64,000 bases of DNA from CAZPHU01 sp964419255 (GTDB lineage: Bacteria; Fibrobacterota; Chitinivibrionia; Chitinivibrionales; CAYFVL01): assembly GCA_964419255.1 (NCBI GenBank), contig CAYQOU010000008.1, forward strand, positions 1-64,000, read 5' to 3'. Below the pieces are notes generated by a model. It saw only the letters and a list, made by a program, of their open reading frames with translations, was not told the DNA's origin and searched no databases. Below, piece by piece: positions 1 to 9,360 of the stretch (its first letter is position 1; each line of letters opens with the position of its first letter). A program made the translations under genes and the position numbers.

Positions 1-78
1 AACGACTTTTCAGTGTGGCAGCCTGAATTGTTTTTAACCGTACCTTTCTGATACAGCTAAAAAGGGAAAGTAATACTC

Positions 79-3000
79 ATGCATAAAAAACTATTATTAT
101 TACTGTTTGTAACTGTTGGAATACTTTTTCCGGTATACGCGGGCTTAAAAGTAACCCCACTACCGGAAATCGTCGAAAAGTACGCAGAATCAGAAGAAGG
201 AGAGACCGATCCTGATCTTGTCTATCGATTCTTCGATGAAGATTACGTCTCTGGTGGTTATGCGTATTGGTATCCTGATGAATCGCGGGTATTTATACCC
301 GAGGAATCGGGTAAGAATGGCGAAGTGGCCCTTCAATTTGATCTGATTGCAAACGACTTTTCTGGTGGATCTGTTTGTCTGTACAATCTTTTGTACGATT
401 TGCAACCATATTACAGCACCGGTGGTTTGTCTTTCTGGATCAAGGGGAAAAACGGTGGAGAAATCGCCTGGGTTGCTCTGGTAGATGATGAAAACAGTGA
501 CGGGGTGAAAACCGTTGTACGTCTGCCACTAAACGATTATGGCGGAATTAAGGATGAATGGACGAAAATAACAGTTCCGCTTGCAGATTTCGGTAAACGC
601 GGTGTTTACTGGGATGCAAAAAAGCGCGTCGAGGTACCGGAATATTTTCAATGGGATAAGGTTGGAGAATTTCGGCTAGAAATCAAGAAGGCCGACAACA
701 AAGAGTTTAAAGTGTGGGTCGATGACATTTTCGTTCTCAGGGACCAGTTTGAGGAGGCTCAGGAAGATGAGGAGCAATACTGGGATGAGATAGAAGAGGA
801 GATAACTCCTCCGCCGGTAAGTGAACGGCCTGATGTAACGCCGGTGCATACGATTTTTGACGATGCGATGGCGCCGGGTGGATTTGCCTATGTATACGGA
901 GGGAAGACAGCATACGCTATCCAACCGACGACCGGTAGCGGAAACGTGCTGGCGATGTATAATGACAATTCCGAATACTCCGGTGTTACCGTTGCACTCG
1001 GAAACGGTAACAGCATCGACCTTACAAAGGAGCGCGAGACCAAAGCCGGGCTTGCTTTCTGGGCCAAAGCCGGACCGAAGGTCAACAAGGTTTATATTGG
1101 TCTTCTCGATGATGAGTCCGATGGCAAAAAGGTGCAGACAAAAGTAGACCTCGGCGATTTCGGACAGATCGACACCACTTGGAAATATTTCATGGTACCC
1201 TTAAAGCAGTTCGCAGAAACAGGACTCTACTGGGACAATGAGAAAAAGGCGGAAGTAATTGATAGTATCCGCTGGGATCAAATAAATGAGGTGCGATTTT
1301 CTATCAATCGTTTCGAAAACAGAACTCCAGAAGGAGAACCTGTACCGATTTATGTCGATGATATTACAATCATAGAAGATATTCCCGGCTATGTCGATCC
1401 GGAAGAGTTTTGGGCTGATTTCGAGTCGGATGAGCCGGAGGTGACCCTTCATGACTTCGAAACGGAGGCCGATCACAAATGGGAAACGTCCGGAGGACCG
1501 AAGTCAACAGTCACATACGATATCGTTCCGGTTAACGATGATGCCGGCAAGTATGGTAAAAATGCCATGAAGATCGATTTTAAGTTGCGGGATTGGTGTG
1601 ATGTTGTTTATAGCTATCAAAATAATAATGCTCCCCGGGAGAAACGTGATTGGTCAAAACACTGGGGATTACGGTTCTCTTTCTATACGGAAAAAGCATA
1701 TCAGGCTATAACGGTTCAGATCGCGGATGCCGGCAACGAGCTTTTCGTACAGAATGTCGGTGGTAGAAGAGGGTGGAATGAGATATTGGTACCATTCAAG
1801 AAATTCAACAAATTCCCCTACTATCAGCCGCCGGATGCCGAACTTAATGGCCTCTTCGATCTGGAAAATGTCGTTTCAATCGACTTTAAACCTTCCGGTG
1901 AAGGAACGAAAGGATCTTTTCAAGTTGATAATGTGAAGCTGACTAACGAAAGAGAAATCGAACGGCGGAAAGTACCGGAGCAGGTTGCGGTAAAGGTAAA
2001 CGGTTCTTTCGACGAAACGATAACAGAAAGAATTAATGATGGAATTTTCGGTATCAATGTCGCACTGTGGGATGGTGATCTGCTAAAGCCCAAAACAGCT
2101 GAGTATGTCAAGGCGGTCAACCACGGGGTCCTTCGGTATCCCGGGGGGCTACGGGCGGATGACGATCATTGGCAGGAGGTCCTGGAAGCCAAGGACTGGA
2201 TGGTTGATACTGATGAATTCTGGGAATTCTGCAAGGAGACCGACAACACTGCTATGATCACCGTCAACTTTGGTCGTGGAACCCCCGAAGAGGCGGCTGC
2301 ATGGGTCGAGCACATGAATATTAAAAACAAAGCCAATATCAAGTACTGGGAAGTTGGTAACGAGCTTTATGGTGATTGGCACAACTATCACTGTACTGCC
2401 GAGGAGTACGGAAAAAGATCGGCGGAATTCATAAAAGCGATGAAAGCGGTCGATCCAACCATTAAAGTTGCTGTTGTCTGGGTGCTTGAAGGTGATTGGA
2501 ACAGGGAAGTGTTCGAATATACCAAGGATCTGGCTGATGGTGTCATTGTTCACCATTACCCTCAGCACTATGGTCAGGAAAACGATCTCGCTCTTCTATC
2601 TTCACCGCAAACTCTGGATGATATACTTCCGGGCGTCCGAGAACAGGTCGAAAAGTGGGGTAATCCTGACAAAGACTATGAGATCTGGCTCACAGAGTGG
2701 AACTCGGTAGACTTTAATCCGGGACCCCAGACCCTGCAGCCGGTGAATGGATTGTTTGTGATAGATTATCTTGGTGTCCTTACGCGCCACAACATAGAAC
2801 AGGCCTCCTATTGGGATGTTCACAACTCTGTGACACCTGAGGGGGGTGACTATGGATATTTATCACGAACAGGGGCTCCCGATGGTGATAATGTGCCGCG
2901 ACCATCATACTGGGCCTTTCGACTGGCGAGTAAGTCTCTTCGCGGGAAACTCGTGAAATCAGAATCGAATAACGAGGATGTTACCACCTATATGACAGAA

Positions 3001-3225
3001 AAGGAAAATGGTGACAGAACACTTCTTGTGGTTAACAAGCAGAAGAAGACTAAGGCAATTGTAACAATTGACATTCCCGGATTCACCGGTAATGCAACAA
3101 TCGCAAAATATGAGCCTGAAACATCTCGCGATGGTCTTCCGGAAGAGAATATTACAGTTAAGCAAGGAACTAATGTTACAATTCCAGGATATAGCGCCTG
3201 GGCGATAACAATACCTGCTAACTGA
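79..3225 (+). CDS. Secreted multi-domain glycoside hydrolase (GH51-like, three N-terminal CBM-like modules)
   Basis: Probably cleaves plant or algal polysaccharide outside the cell; the TIM-barrel core resembles alpha-L-arabinofuranosidases of GH51. The protein has a signal peptide (about residues 1-21). Two homologous beta-sandwich modules (about 45-215 and 255-435) share a 'PL..F...G.YWD' block and look like CBM11/CIA30-type modules; a third, divergent one spans about 455-625. The catalytic region (about 640-950) has WEVGNELYG with the likely acid/base Glu762 and WLTEWNS with the likely nucleophile Glu873. A C-terminal beta domain ends in GYSAWAITIP, as is common after such barrels. The ATG at 79 follows a purine-rich AAAGGGAAAG site. 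It is monocistronic, closed by a hairpin at 3249. The family is fairly safe; substrate (arabinan, xylan or beta-glucan) is inference, and GH39/GH44-like alternatives remain. Confidence 0.85.
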   Translation: MHKKLLLLLFVTVGILFPVYAGLKVTPLPEIVEKYAESEEGETDPDLVYRFFDEDYVSGGYAYWYPDESRVFIPEESGKNGEVALQFDLIANDFSGGSVCLYNLLYDLQPYYSTGGLSFWIKGKNGGEIAWVALVDDENSDGVKTVVRLPLNDYGGIKDEWTKITVPLADFGKRGVYWDAKKRVEVPEYFQWDKVGEFRLEIKKADNKEFKVWVDDIFVLRDQFEEAQEDEEQYWDEIEEEITPPPVSERPDVTPVHTIFDDAMAPGGFAYVYGGKTAYAIQPTTGSGNVLAMYNDNSEYSGVTVALGNGNSIDLTKERETKAGLAFWAKAGPKVNKVYIGLLDDESDGKKVQTKVDLGDFGQIDTTWKYFMVPLKQFAETGLYWDNEKKAEVIDSIRWDQINEVRFSINRFENRTPEGEPVPIYVDDITIIEDIPGYVDPEEFWADFESDEPEVTLHDFETEADHKWETSGGPKSTVTYDIVPVNDDAGKYGKNAMKIDFKLRDWCDVVYSYQNNNAPREKRDWSKHWGLRFSFYTEKAYQAITVQIADAGNELFVQNVGGRRGWNEILVPFKKFNKFPYYQPPDAELNGLFDLENVVSIDFKPSGEGTKGSFQVDNVKLTNEREIERRKVPEQVAVKVNGSFDETITERINDGIFGINVALWDGDLLKPKTAEYVKAVNHGVLRYPGGLRADDDHWQEVLEAKDWMVDTDEFWEFCKETDNTAMITVNFGRGTPEEAAAWVEHMNIKNKANIKYWEVGNELYGDWHNYHCTAEEYGKRSAEFIKAMKAVDPTIKVAVVWVLEGDWNREVFEYTKDLADGVIVHHYPQHYGQENDLALLSSPQTLDDILPGVREQVEKWGNPDKDYEIWLTEWNSVDFNPGPQTLQPVNGLFVIDYLGVLTRHNIEQASYWDVHNSVTPEGGDYGYLSRTGAPDGDNVPRPSYWAFRLASKSLRGKLVKSESNNEDVTTYMTEKENGDRTLLVVNKQKKTKAIVTIDIPGFTGNATIAKYEPETSRDGLPEENITVKQGTNVTIPGYSAWAITIPAN

Positions 3226-3248
3226 TACTACGAAATAACTGAATAGAA

Positions 3249-3288
3249 GGCTCGCACCCATAAATGGATGCGAGCCTGTCTTATTTTG
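3249..3288 (+). terminator. Intrinsic terminator after the glycoside hydrolase
   Basis: A perfect 8-bp stem GGCTCGCA / TGCGAGCC (3249-3256 and 3269-3276) is followed by TGTCTTATTTTG. It begins 24 bases after the stop codon of the glycoside hydrolase and overlaps the 3' end of the convergent gene at 3281. Confidence 0.75.
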
Positions 3289-3661
3289 TAAGGCGATTTA
3301 GAATCGAGACAACCGACCCATTGAGGAAAGATGTTCCACGGGTAGACAAATCCTGAAGAATACATTTTAAGTCTTCGTGTAAATTACCACTAAAGTCACT
3401 AAAATCAGGACTTTTATGATTACAAAGTTCCATGAAATGTGTGTGTGACAGATCATGTTTTTTGATATGATAGCGGAGAAGGAAAAAATTAATTCCACAG
3501 GCAAAGCGAATTCTCCGTTCGCCGTTAATGAATTGACCCCAGGCGAATTTTTCGCCCTTCGAGTCGATATCGTTACCTTCCTGCCATTTGAATCCATAAG
3601 AATCCATTAGTGGAAAGAATGAATTACGGAAAAAAGCAACCGTTTCTACTGGTTCCATCAT
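3281..3661 (-). CDS. Conserved-looking hypothetical protein, 126 aa
   Basis: I do not recognise the family. It is soluble, with no signal peptide or membrane segment, and has aromatic-rich stretches (FFRNSFFPLMDSYGFKW near the N-terminus, then alternating beta-like segments) and a C-terminal SFLNGSVVSILNRLTK. A good GGAAAGGATT ribosome-binding site sits 2-3 bases upstream of the ATG pair at 3661/3658, which supports it as a real gene. It converges on the glycoside hydrolase and shares its terminator region. No function is proposed. Confidence 0.6.
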   Translation of the reverse strand: MMEPVETVAFFRNSFFPLMDSYGFKWQEGNDIDSKGEKFAWGQFINGERRIRFACGINFFLLRYHIKKHDLSHTHFMELCNHKSPDFSDFSGNLHEDLKCILQDLSTRGTSFLNGSVVSILNRLTK

Positions 3662-3740
3662 AATCCTTTCCCAGACCAGGTAAAAACCGCCATCAGTGGA
3701 GAGTTTGACAACAAAATATACAATATTTATAAACTGCGAT

Positions 3741-3895
3741 TAATTGAGCGATTCTCTCGCGGCGATTCGCACAAATTCTCTGAAGATAAGAGATTCAGCA
3801 ATGCTGGAAAGCCTTGGCAGTGCACTTACGTGCGATTTTTATCCTTAAGCCATCTAAATTGTGCAAAACATCTCTTCAGAGATGTTCTGTCTAGG
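3741..3895 (+). repeat. Dispersed intergenic repeat, copy A
   Basis: The intergenic region 3662-3979 holds a copy of a repeat whose core (3746-3772, GAGCGATTCTCTCGCGGCGA followed by TTCGCAC) recurs at 9134, 35559, 51481 and 52624. Its distal part contains a hairpin, AACATCTCT-TC-AGAGATGTT (3867-3886). The rest of the region shows no convincing ORF. Confidence 0.6.
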
Positions 3896-3979
3896 TAAGA
3901 AAGAGGAAAAAAACATTTTTTTTGGAGAGTTCAAAGGATTTAATCAGACAAATTACATTGGGTGAAGGGTTATTGGGGT

Positions 3980-4492
3980 ATGAGAGAATCAAAATTTGTA
4001 CCACAAAAGATACATGAAATAAACTGGGATACATGGAAGTTCACCGAGGATGCTGTCCTGTGTTTCATAAAAAAAGAAGAAAAACTGATGCTGATACATA
4101 AGAAAACAGGGTTGGGGAAGGGAAAAATTAACGCTCCGGGAGGTCGAATTGAAAGAAATGAAAAGCCGGAATCAGCGGCAGTTCGAGAATGCCAGGAGGA
4201 AATAGGATTAACACCAAAGAAACTAAGACATGTGGCTGAACTTCAGTTTGTTTTTATCGATGGATACTCATTGAGAGGGATTGTGTTCTTTGCAGATGAT
4301 TACACCGGAACACCTGTCTCAACATATGAAGCAGATCCCTTTTGGTGTAAAATCGATGAAATTCCCTATGGAAAAATGTGGGAAGATGATTGGTATTGGT
4401 TGCCGAAAGTACTGAATGGAGAACGGATACTCGGAAGATTCATTTTCGAAAAAGATCGCATGCTCGATCACAAGCTAACTCCACTTAGATGA
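3980..4492 (+). CDS. MTH1-like Nudix hydrolase
   Basis: A Nudix phosphohydrolase, most like the MutT/MTH1 group that sanitises oxidised purine nucleoside triphosphates. The Nudix box GX5EX7REUXEEXGU is complete (GRIERNE, then RECQEEIGL, about residues 55-77). The C-terminal MWEDDWYWLP block matches the MTH1 element WxDDxYWFP, whose Trp and Asp residues bind the purine base. An in-frame GTG lies at 3962, but GAAGGG (3966-3971) is placed better for the ATG at 3980, giving 170 residues. It is convergent with yciH (11-base gap). Substrate is inferred from the MTH1-like elements; other (d)NTPs are possible. Confidence 0.85.
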   Translation: MRESKFVPQKIHEINWDTWKFTEDAVLCFIKKEEKLMLIHKKTGLGKGKINAPGGRIERNEKPESAAVRECQEEIGLTPKKLRHVAELQFVFIDGYSLRGIVFFADDYTGTPVSTYEADPFWCKIDEIPYGKMWEDDWYWLPKVLNGERILGRFIFEKDRMLDHKLTPLR

Positions 4493-4503
4493 GATAAAAA
4501 GAA

Positions 4504-4869
4504 TCAACCACCCGCACGTTTGGCTTTGTATCCCTGTTTTGTAAGCTCCTGGAGTACAATATCTCTAAAATCACCCTGTATCTCGATAGTGTTGTGTTTA
4601 ACAGTTCCCCCAGTACCGCACCTCTGTTTTAGCTGTTTAGCAAGTGATTTCAATTTATCATCATCAAGCTGAAAACCGGTTATTACAGTAACACCCTTTC
4701 CTTTGCGACCTTTCCGTTCCAAATAGATTCTGACTTTACCGTCTCCCGCTGGTAGCTGCTTTTTTTTCCTGCAACTACAGTTGTTTAAAGGGTTGCCGCA
4801 TTTTGGACACATTCTTCCATGCTCGGTGGAAAAGACGATTTCAGAACCACGATTGTTTTCTTCAGACAT
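4504..4869 (-). CDS. yciH: SUI1/eIF1-like translation factor, YciH family
   Basis: Bacterial YciH proteins share the eIF1/SUI1 fold and are thought to affect initiation fidelity and start-site choice. The N-terminal 30 residues carry a CxxC...CxC zinc-binding-like motif (MCPKCGNPLNNCSC). The SUI1 core follows: RKGRKGKGVTVITGF, LKSLAKQLKQRCGTGGTVK and IEIQGDFRD, ending in GYKAKRAGG. Two ATGs are in frame (4875 and 4869). AGGTAG abuts the first and lies six bases before the second, so 4869 (121 aa) is the better start. It converges with the Nudix gene. Confidence 0.9.
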   Translation of the reverse strand: MSEENNRGSEIVFSTEHGRMCPKCGNPLNNCSCRKKKQLPAGDGKVRIYLERKGRKGKGVTVITGFQLDDDKLKSLAKQLKQRCGTGGTVKHNTIEIQGDFRDIVLQELTKQGYKAKRAGG

Positions 4870-4908
4870 TATCATCTACCTCACGTTATTAATTGGTTGT
4901 AGTTGAAA

Positions 4909-4938
4909 TAATTACAGGTAATTTAGAGCCGATTGCAA
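4909..4938 (-). promoter_or_regulatory. Possible sigma70-type promoter for yciH
   Basis: On the minus strand TTGCAA (4938-4933) and TAATTA (4914-4909) are separated by 18 bases, about 40 bases upstream of the preferred yciH start. The match is moderate. Confidence 0.35.
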
Positions 4939-4977
4939 CCGTTGGAAAGATCGAATGAAATAGTTTGAAAAAGTAAA

Positions 4978-6063
4978 CTATTCCCATAGAAAAAACTCTC
5001 CAAGCTTTCCTTGCGATTCCCGATACCGCGGTATGGCCGGAGAGCTGGAAAGCTGGGTAGAATTGTCGATGATTGCCAAACATAATTCAATCATGCTGTT
5101 TACATCGTTGGCGTCAACGTACTCCAAATCGATTTTCATAGAATCACGGTTTCTATTATGGTAATTGGCTAATGGGACACAAAGCCCACCGGTTGTATAG
5201 CCATGTTGTTGATAAACGGATGCTTCGCATCGTCCACCGTCCATAAGCTTTCGTCGAAATGAAAAGGAAGCATCTCGTTTCGAAAGCTCCGTTGCAATTG
5301 TGTTCATAAATCGGGTGACATTATCATCGAATACGCTGACTTTGTCTCCGACGCGAACCACAACACCGTCACCCGGAGAAACCCCCGGCAGTTGACTGCT
5401 GGTTTCGACAGAAATCGGAAAGCACGATTCTGGCAACATGCGTGCTAAGCAAAGTTGCTTTGCACCATGTAGCCCGGGTTCTTCGGCGCTGGTAAAAATA
5501 CCCAGAAACTGTCGAGGGATCTTCCTTTTTACACATTCATCTAAAAGACAAAGAATAGCCGAACACCCGATAAGGTCATCACACGCACGACTGTATAGAA
5601 GATGATTATTTTCGTAAAAGGGCTCCAAATCCCACATGCCGAGATCTCCAGCCTTTATGCCACCATCGACTTTAACCAACACTCGTCGAGTGCCGTTTTT
5701 TTCCATCCTTTCCACCTTTTTAACGGCACCCTGGATTTCTCGGCCATGAGAGAAAAAGCGTACCTTTGAGAGAGGAAAAAAAGAACTTTCCACCCCGCCG
5801 TAAAAAAGAGCGGTTGCCCAACCATCCTGACTATCCTTTTCGGTGACAAATCCTGGGTGATCCATGTGTGACGAAAAACAGAAAAGGGGATTACAATAGT
5901 TATTTCCGTAACATACGATGAGATTTCCGTACCGATCCTCGGTAAAATGCAGATTTCTCTGATGACAAAAAGATTTAATGAATTTTCTTACATGGTGCTC
6001 CCGATATGGAGCGGTTTGTATGCTGCATACATCTTTTATCAGGCGCTTTCGCGCATAGGTCAT
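4978..6063 (-). CDS. M42 family metalloaminopeptidase
   Basis: A cytoplasmic di-zinc aminopeptidase of the M42 (FrvX/glutamyl-aminopeptidase/TET) type. Metal and catalytic residues are visible: SHMDHPGF (His66), ACDDLIG (Asp162), TSAEEPGLHGA (Glu194/Glu195), SVET near residue 220, and a late His in NYHNRN. The 361-residue length is normal for M42. AGGAG lies about eight bases before the ATG. The stop of the upstream CPBP-protease gene is two bases before this start, so the two are cotranscribed and probably translationally coupled. Exact peptide preference cannot be read from the sequence. Confidence 0.85.
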   Translation of the reverse strand: MTYARKRLIKDVCSIQTAPYREHHVRKFIKSFCHQRNLHFTEDRYGNLIVCYGNNYCNPLFCFSSHMDHPGFVTEKDSQDGWATALFYGGVESSFFPLSKVRFFSHGREIQGAVKKVERMEKNGTRRVLVKVDGGIKAGDLGMWDLEPFYENNHLLYSRACDDLIGCSAILCLLDECVKRKIPRQFLGIFTSAEEPGLHGAKQLCLARMLPESCFPISVETSSQLPGVSPGDGVVVRVGDKVSVFDDNVTRFMNTIATELSKRDASFSFRRKLMDGGRCEASVYQQHGYTTGGLCVPLANYHNRNRDSMKIDLEYVDANDVNSMIELCLAIIDNSTQLSSSPAIPRYRESQGKLGEFFLWE

Positions 6064-6065
6064 AT

Positions 6066-6998
6066 CTATAACTCCTCACTATGCTCGGGATGGGGAGATT
6101 GCATGAGACTGGTTGTCGAGGTGGTTAAAATAAATCGTTCAAATATCCAAATAATAATGCAGATAACTGAAAATACAATTATACCGGCAAGACCGGTCAG
6201 GCCAACAAGTAATTCATTACCACCCTGGACCATAAGCAATGCAATTCCGGGAGAGGCGTTTATTGTGCCATGAATAATGGCGGCGACTACAACTGAGTTG
6301 CCTCGATACCGTACCCATGCGATCAGTGGAGAAAGAAGTATCGTCCAGAGAGTCATCATGAAGATTCCGATGATTCTGTGATTCGGATAATTATGACCCA
6401 TTAAAATGGTAGGAGCATGCCAGATTCCCCAAATGAATCCGACCGATAAAGATGATTTCCAAAAACCCAGCTTCTTCAATTCATTTTGAAGAAACCCTCG
6501 CCACCCCAGTTCTTCTCCAAAAGAAATGAGAGCATTTATCGTGATACCCGCAAATAAGGTTTGTAAAAAGGGAATTAGAAACGGATTCAGGGGTAAATCC
6601 TGAAGCTGTTGTCGAATACGTTGGAGCTGTTGGGCAGAAGAATCTTCCGCCATCCTTTCCAGTATACCGGAGAAATCGGGAGAAAAGGTTACATCGGGAA
6701 GCAGGAGACTGACGCTGAACGTTGCGAGTGCCGCCACGGGGGGTAATACCCAGGCTATGGTCCACCATCGATTCCATAAGAATCTGATGCCCAGGGGGTT
6801 AATCACGTTTTCCCGGTATATGAATTTCTGAATGATGATTGTGCTAAAAGCAGGTATAAGCATATAAAAGAAGGCGATCAAACCCCCCGAAACACCGCGC
6901 CACTTTCCGCCTGAAAGGGCGTAGATACCTATCAGGGACCAACTTAACAGGAATGTTAAGCCAATGTATACAAGAACCCGTTTTGCGTGTCTGCTCAT
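6066..6998 (-). CDS. CPBP family intramembrane metalloprotease (CAAX/Abi type)
   Basis: A polytopic membrane protein with about seven or eight hydrophobic segments and the CPBP signature: GEELGWRGF (Glu162-Glu163-x3-Arg167), WGIWHAP (His194) and a later HGTINA. Bacterial members cleave or process membrane substrates and are often linked to bacteriocin immunity; the substrate here is unknown. Residues 105-140 form a polar, Gln-rich loop. It is the first gene of a two-gene unit with the M42 peptidase, hinting at a shared role in peptide or protein turnover (inference). Confidence 0.85.
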   Translation of the reverse strand: MSRHAKRVLVYIGLTFLLSWSLIGIYALSGGKWRGVSGGLIAFFYMLIPAFSTIIIQKFIYRENVINPLGIRFLWNRWWTIAWVLPPVAALATFSVSLLLPDVTFSPDFSGILERMAEDSSAQQLQRIRQQLQDLPLNPFLIPFLQTLFAGITINALISFGEELGWRGFLQNELKKLGFWKSSLSVGFIWGIWHAPTILMGHNYPNHRIIGIFMMTLWTILLSPLIAWVRYRGNSVVVAAIIHGTINASPGIALLMVQGGNELLVGLTGLAGIIVFSVICIIIWIFERFILTTSTTSLMQSPHPEHSEEL

Positions 6999-7084
6999 AC
7001 ATTCTCCTGCGGATGCATGCAGGTTTGCCCTTTTTACCTGAATATAGCCGTAAATTGCAGCAGCGGCAAATTCGGCTGGGGAGA

Positions 7085-8032
7085 TCAGGACTCTTGCTCT
7101 TGCATACTCTTGCGGTCCTTTGAAAGCATTTTAAGGTGAAGAGGTTGGATTTCCTCTCCCCAATAAACGGTACGATGGGGAAAGGGTATCTCTATACCTC
7201 TATTGTCAAACTCTTTTTTGAGCCGTCTGCGATACTCCCGTCCAACGGCCCATTGCATTATTGGTTTGGTTTTTATCCTCCCCTTCACAACGACAGCGCT
7301 GTCACCGAAGGAGTCCACTCCGAAGATTTCCATAGGTTCCAGAATCTTATCGCCAAAGTCCGGATCATTACGCATGTCTTCGGCGACTTCCTTCATTATC
7401 CGGGCAACAACATCTGTATCTTCCTTGTAGGCAACTCCGATATCGAAAACCATCGCAGACCATTCCTTAGTCATGTTGGACATTGAATTTATTTTCCCGT
7501 TTTGAAAAATATGAACGACTCCGGAAAGGTCCCGCAAGGTGATTGTCCTTAATCCAACCGTTTCCACCAAGCCTCCTGTTCCGTTGATTATGGCAACATC
7601 ACCGGAACGGACCTGGTTTTCAAGCAACATGAAGAATCCTGAGATAACATCACGAACAAGCTCCTGTGCTCCGAATCCGACGGCCAACCCGATTATCCCT
7701 GCACCGGCAATAAGAGGGGCAATGTCGATGCCGATCTTTCTTAGGAATATCATCATAATTACAGCCCAGATCGCGATGCGGGTAGCAGATCCCAGAATTC
7801 CAAGAAGTGTGTCGGCTCGTTTCTCAAGCTCCTCCGTGTTGAGATTTTTTCCATTCCTCAGCTGTTTGATCATCAGTCCACGTGTTTTCCCGAGGGCGAA
7901 TCGTGTGACTTTTAACGCAACAACAGCAACAATCAGCAATACTATAAGCGATGGTACCGCGGTGATAAGCCACTGAGTAACCTGTGTTACTATTACTTCC
8001 CAAAATTCGCCGGTAAACCATTTCTCACTCAT
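7085..8032 (-). CDS. MscS family mechanosensitive channel
   Basis: A small-conductance mechanosensitive channel. Three transmembrane helices occupy about residues 15-150: an N-terminal one, one around IAIWAVIMMIFL, and the Gly/Ala-rich pore helix APLIAGAGIIGLAVGFGAQ with ELVRDVISGFFM. The cytoplasmic beta domain follows (VGLRTITLRDLSGVVHIFQNG), and the C-terminus has FPHRTVYW. Length (315-319 aa) fits MscS. An in-frame TTG at 8044 sits one base from AGGAGG and the ATG at 8032 is 13 bases from it; I prefer the ATG, with modest certainty. It presumably releases osmolytes on hypo-osmotic shock. Confidence 0.9.
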   Translation of the reverse strand: MSEKWFTGEFWEVIVTQVTQWLITAVPSLIVLLIVAVVALKVTRFALGKTRGLMIKQLRNGKNLNTEELEKRADTLLGILGSATRIAIWAVIMMIFLRKIGIDIAPLIAGAGIIGLAVGFGAQELVRDVISGFFMLLENQVRSGDVAIINGTGGLVETVGLRTITLRDLSGVVHIFQNGKINSMSNMTKEWSAMVFDIGVAYKEDTDVVARIMKEVAEDMRNDPDFGDKILEPMEIFGVDSFGDSAVVVKGRIKTKPIMQWAVGREYRRRLKKEFDNRGIEIPFPHRTVYWGEEIQPLHLKMLSKDRKSMQEQES

Positions 8033-8225
8033 ACTCGATGACAAACCTCCTGAATAAATAAATAGCTGTATAACATCTTGAGAGCTAGACTAGAAATGAG
8101 CAATATACATGCCGGTAAAGATTTGATGAAAAATACAAAATCAAATTTGGTGTGATATTTGATGGTATTCTGAAAAATGGTTGGCAGGGATGATTCCCCG
8201 TTACGGCAATTATGAAACGAAAGAA

Positions 8226-8253
8226 TTCGTAACTACCGCATTATCAGTATAAT
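8226..8253 (+). promoter_or_regulatory. Probable promoter for the 95-aa protein gene
   Basis: A perfect TATAAT (8248-8253) is preceded by a weak TTCGTA (8226-8231) with a 16-base spacer, 40 bases upstream of the ATG at 8294. Confidence 0.45.
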
Positions 8254-8293
8254 AACAGTCAAATGAACACATCCGTAAGAAAAGGAGTTATTT

Positions 8294-8581
8294 ATGAAAT
8301 ACGAAATAGGTGACAAAGTAGTTTACGAGCGTGCAAAAACTTCATCTCATCCCGGACCACGCGCACGGGATATTCATCCATCTATACACGGGGAAAATTA
8401 CTTCTATGTGGTCGATAAATACTGGACAGTTAGTCGAATAATAGACGAACATGCTGTTGAGGCCATTACTCGTACCGGAAAAAGCCATCAGATAAGTACG
8501 GATGATCCGCGCCTGCGAAAAGCGACGCTTTTAGAACGTATAAAGTATGCCGACCGCTTTCCAACTCTGGAAGAGGTCTGA
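8294..8581 (+). CDS. Small conserved hypothetical protein, 95 aa
   Basis: A soluble protein with an excellent ribosome-binding site (AAGGAG, seven bases before the ATG). The N-terminus (MKYEIGDKVVYERAK) suggests a small beta-barrel fold like those that start with 'F..Gd.V.Y', and the C-terminal DDPRLRKATLLERIKYADRFP is highly polar. I recall similar short proteins annotated only as hypothetical in diverse bacteria but cannot name the family. It stands alone, convergent with the lipoprotein gene at 8603. Confidence 0.65.
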   Translation: MKYEIGDKVVYERAKTSSHPGPRARDIHPSIHGENYFYVVDKYWTVSRIIDEHAVEAITRTGKSHQISTDDPRLRKATLLERIKYADRFPTLEEV

Positions 8582-8602
8582 ATACCGCCAATCTAAAAGA
8601 TG

Positions 8603-8998
8603 TTATTCACCCGTGATGCTTATTGTGGAATCGAATGAAATGCTATATGAAACGACGAGTTCATCTTCGCCTGTTTCGACAGCTTTGCTTGCTGACCGTT
8701 GTGTACCATCTCTTTTTAGTACCGATTCGATTTGATAACTCGAATCGCTGCGCAGGATATGTCCAATTCTAAAATCGACCTCTTTGCTGCTGTCTACGAT
8801 AAACGGGAAATTGGAAATGGTTTCATCATCAAGGTAAATGACCAGTGTGTCACCCCAGTATTTTCCGTGTACATGTAACTCCAGCATCGTATTCTTTTTT
8901 GTGTATTCTTCTTCTTCAATCTCAGTAGCGAGATCTGAGCAAAACAGGGAGAGGAGCATAGAAAGAGATATCGCAATTGATGTAAGCCGTTTTTTCAT
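8603..8998 (-). CDS. Putative small lipoprotein
   Basis: The ORF is open from 9076, but the natural start is the ATG at 8998, which begins a typical signal sequence (MKKRLTSIAISLSMLLSLFC) ending in a plausible though imperfect lipobox (LSLFC). GGATTC lies a few bases upstream. The mature part (about 110 aa) is acidic, beta-rich and ends in SFDSTISITGE. No family recognised. It probably sits in an envelope membrane facing the periplasm. Confidence 0.6.
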   Translation of the reverse strand: MKKRLTSIAISLSMLLSLFCSDLATEIEEEEYTKKNTMLELHVHGKYWGDTLVIYLDDETISNFPFIVDSSKEVDFRIGHILRSDSSYQIESVLKRDGTQRSASKAVETGEDELVVSYSISFDSTISITGE

Positions 8999-9130
8999 AA
9001 AAGAATCCATGTGAAGAGTGAACGTTGGTATAAAAATAGCTGTATGTAACCTGTCCGATTCAAGGGGTGCATACACTTTTTTTGGCTACTGTAATATTTC
9101 TAACATTAGGAGCTCGTATATAGAGCCTTA

Positions 9131-9299
9131 ATCGAGCGACTTTCTTGCGGCGGTCCGCGAAATATCTTTGGGCATCAGAGTTCCAGTAATCCTAAAGTTA
9201 ACTCAGAGAAAATTCCACACGATTACACGATTACACGATCGCTTCAACCTTTCTACCCCAAGAGATTGCGCAACATCGTCTCAGAATCGGTCGATTCCG
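9131..9299 (+). repeat. Dispersed intergenic repeat, copy B
   Basis: A diverged core (9134-9160) is followed by a 3' part that resembles copy D at about 51.5 kb: CACACGATTAC, then TTCAA-CCTT, CAAG-G-TTGCGC, and CTCAGA-TCG. It includes a short tandem octamer CACGATTA repeated about 2.75 times (9218-9239). It fills most of the 9077-9360 gap. Confidence 0.55.
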
Positions 9300-9303
9300 A
9301 TCC

Positions 9304-9335
9304 ATATAAAAAGGGCGCTCAGATAAGCGCCCTTT
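9304..9335 (-). terminator. Intrinsic terminator after the coiled-coil lipoprotein gene
   Basis: Stem AAAGGGCGCT / AGCGCCCTTT (9310-9319 and 9326-9335) with a six-base loop; on the minus strand it is followed by TTTTTATATGG. It lies 26 bases beyond the stop of the gene that ends at 9361. Confidence 0.8.
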
Positions 9336-9360
9336 GGGTGTTTCAACACCGGTGAGCGAT

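Noticed and set aside
9218..9239. CRISPR-like or tandem array (CACGATTA repeats)
   Set aside because: Fewer than three units of eight bases; a local duplication inside repeat copy B.
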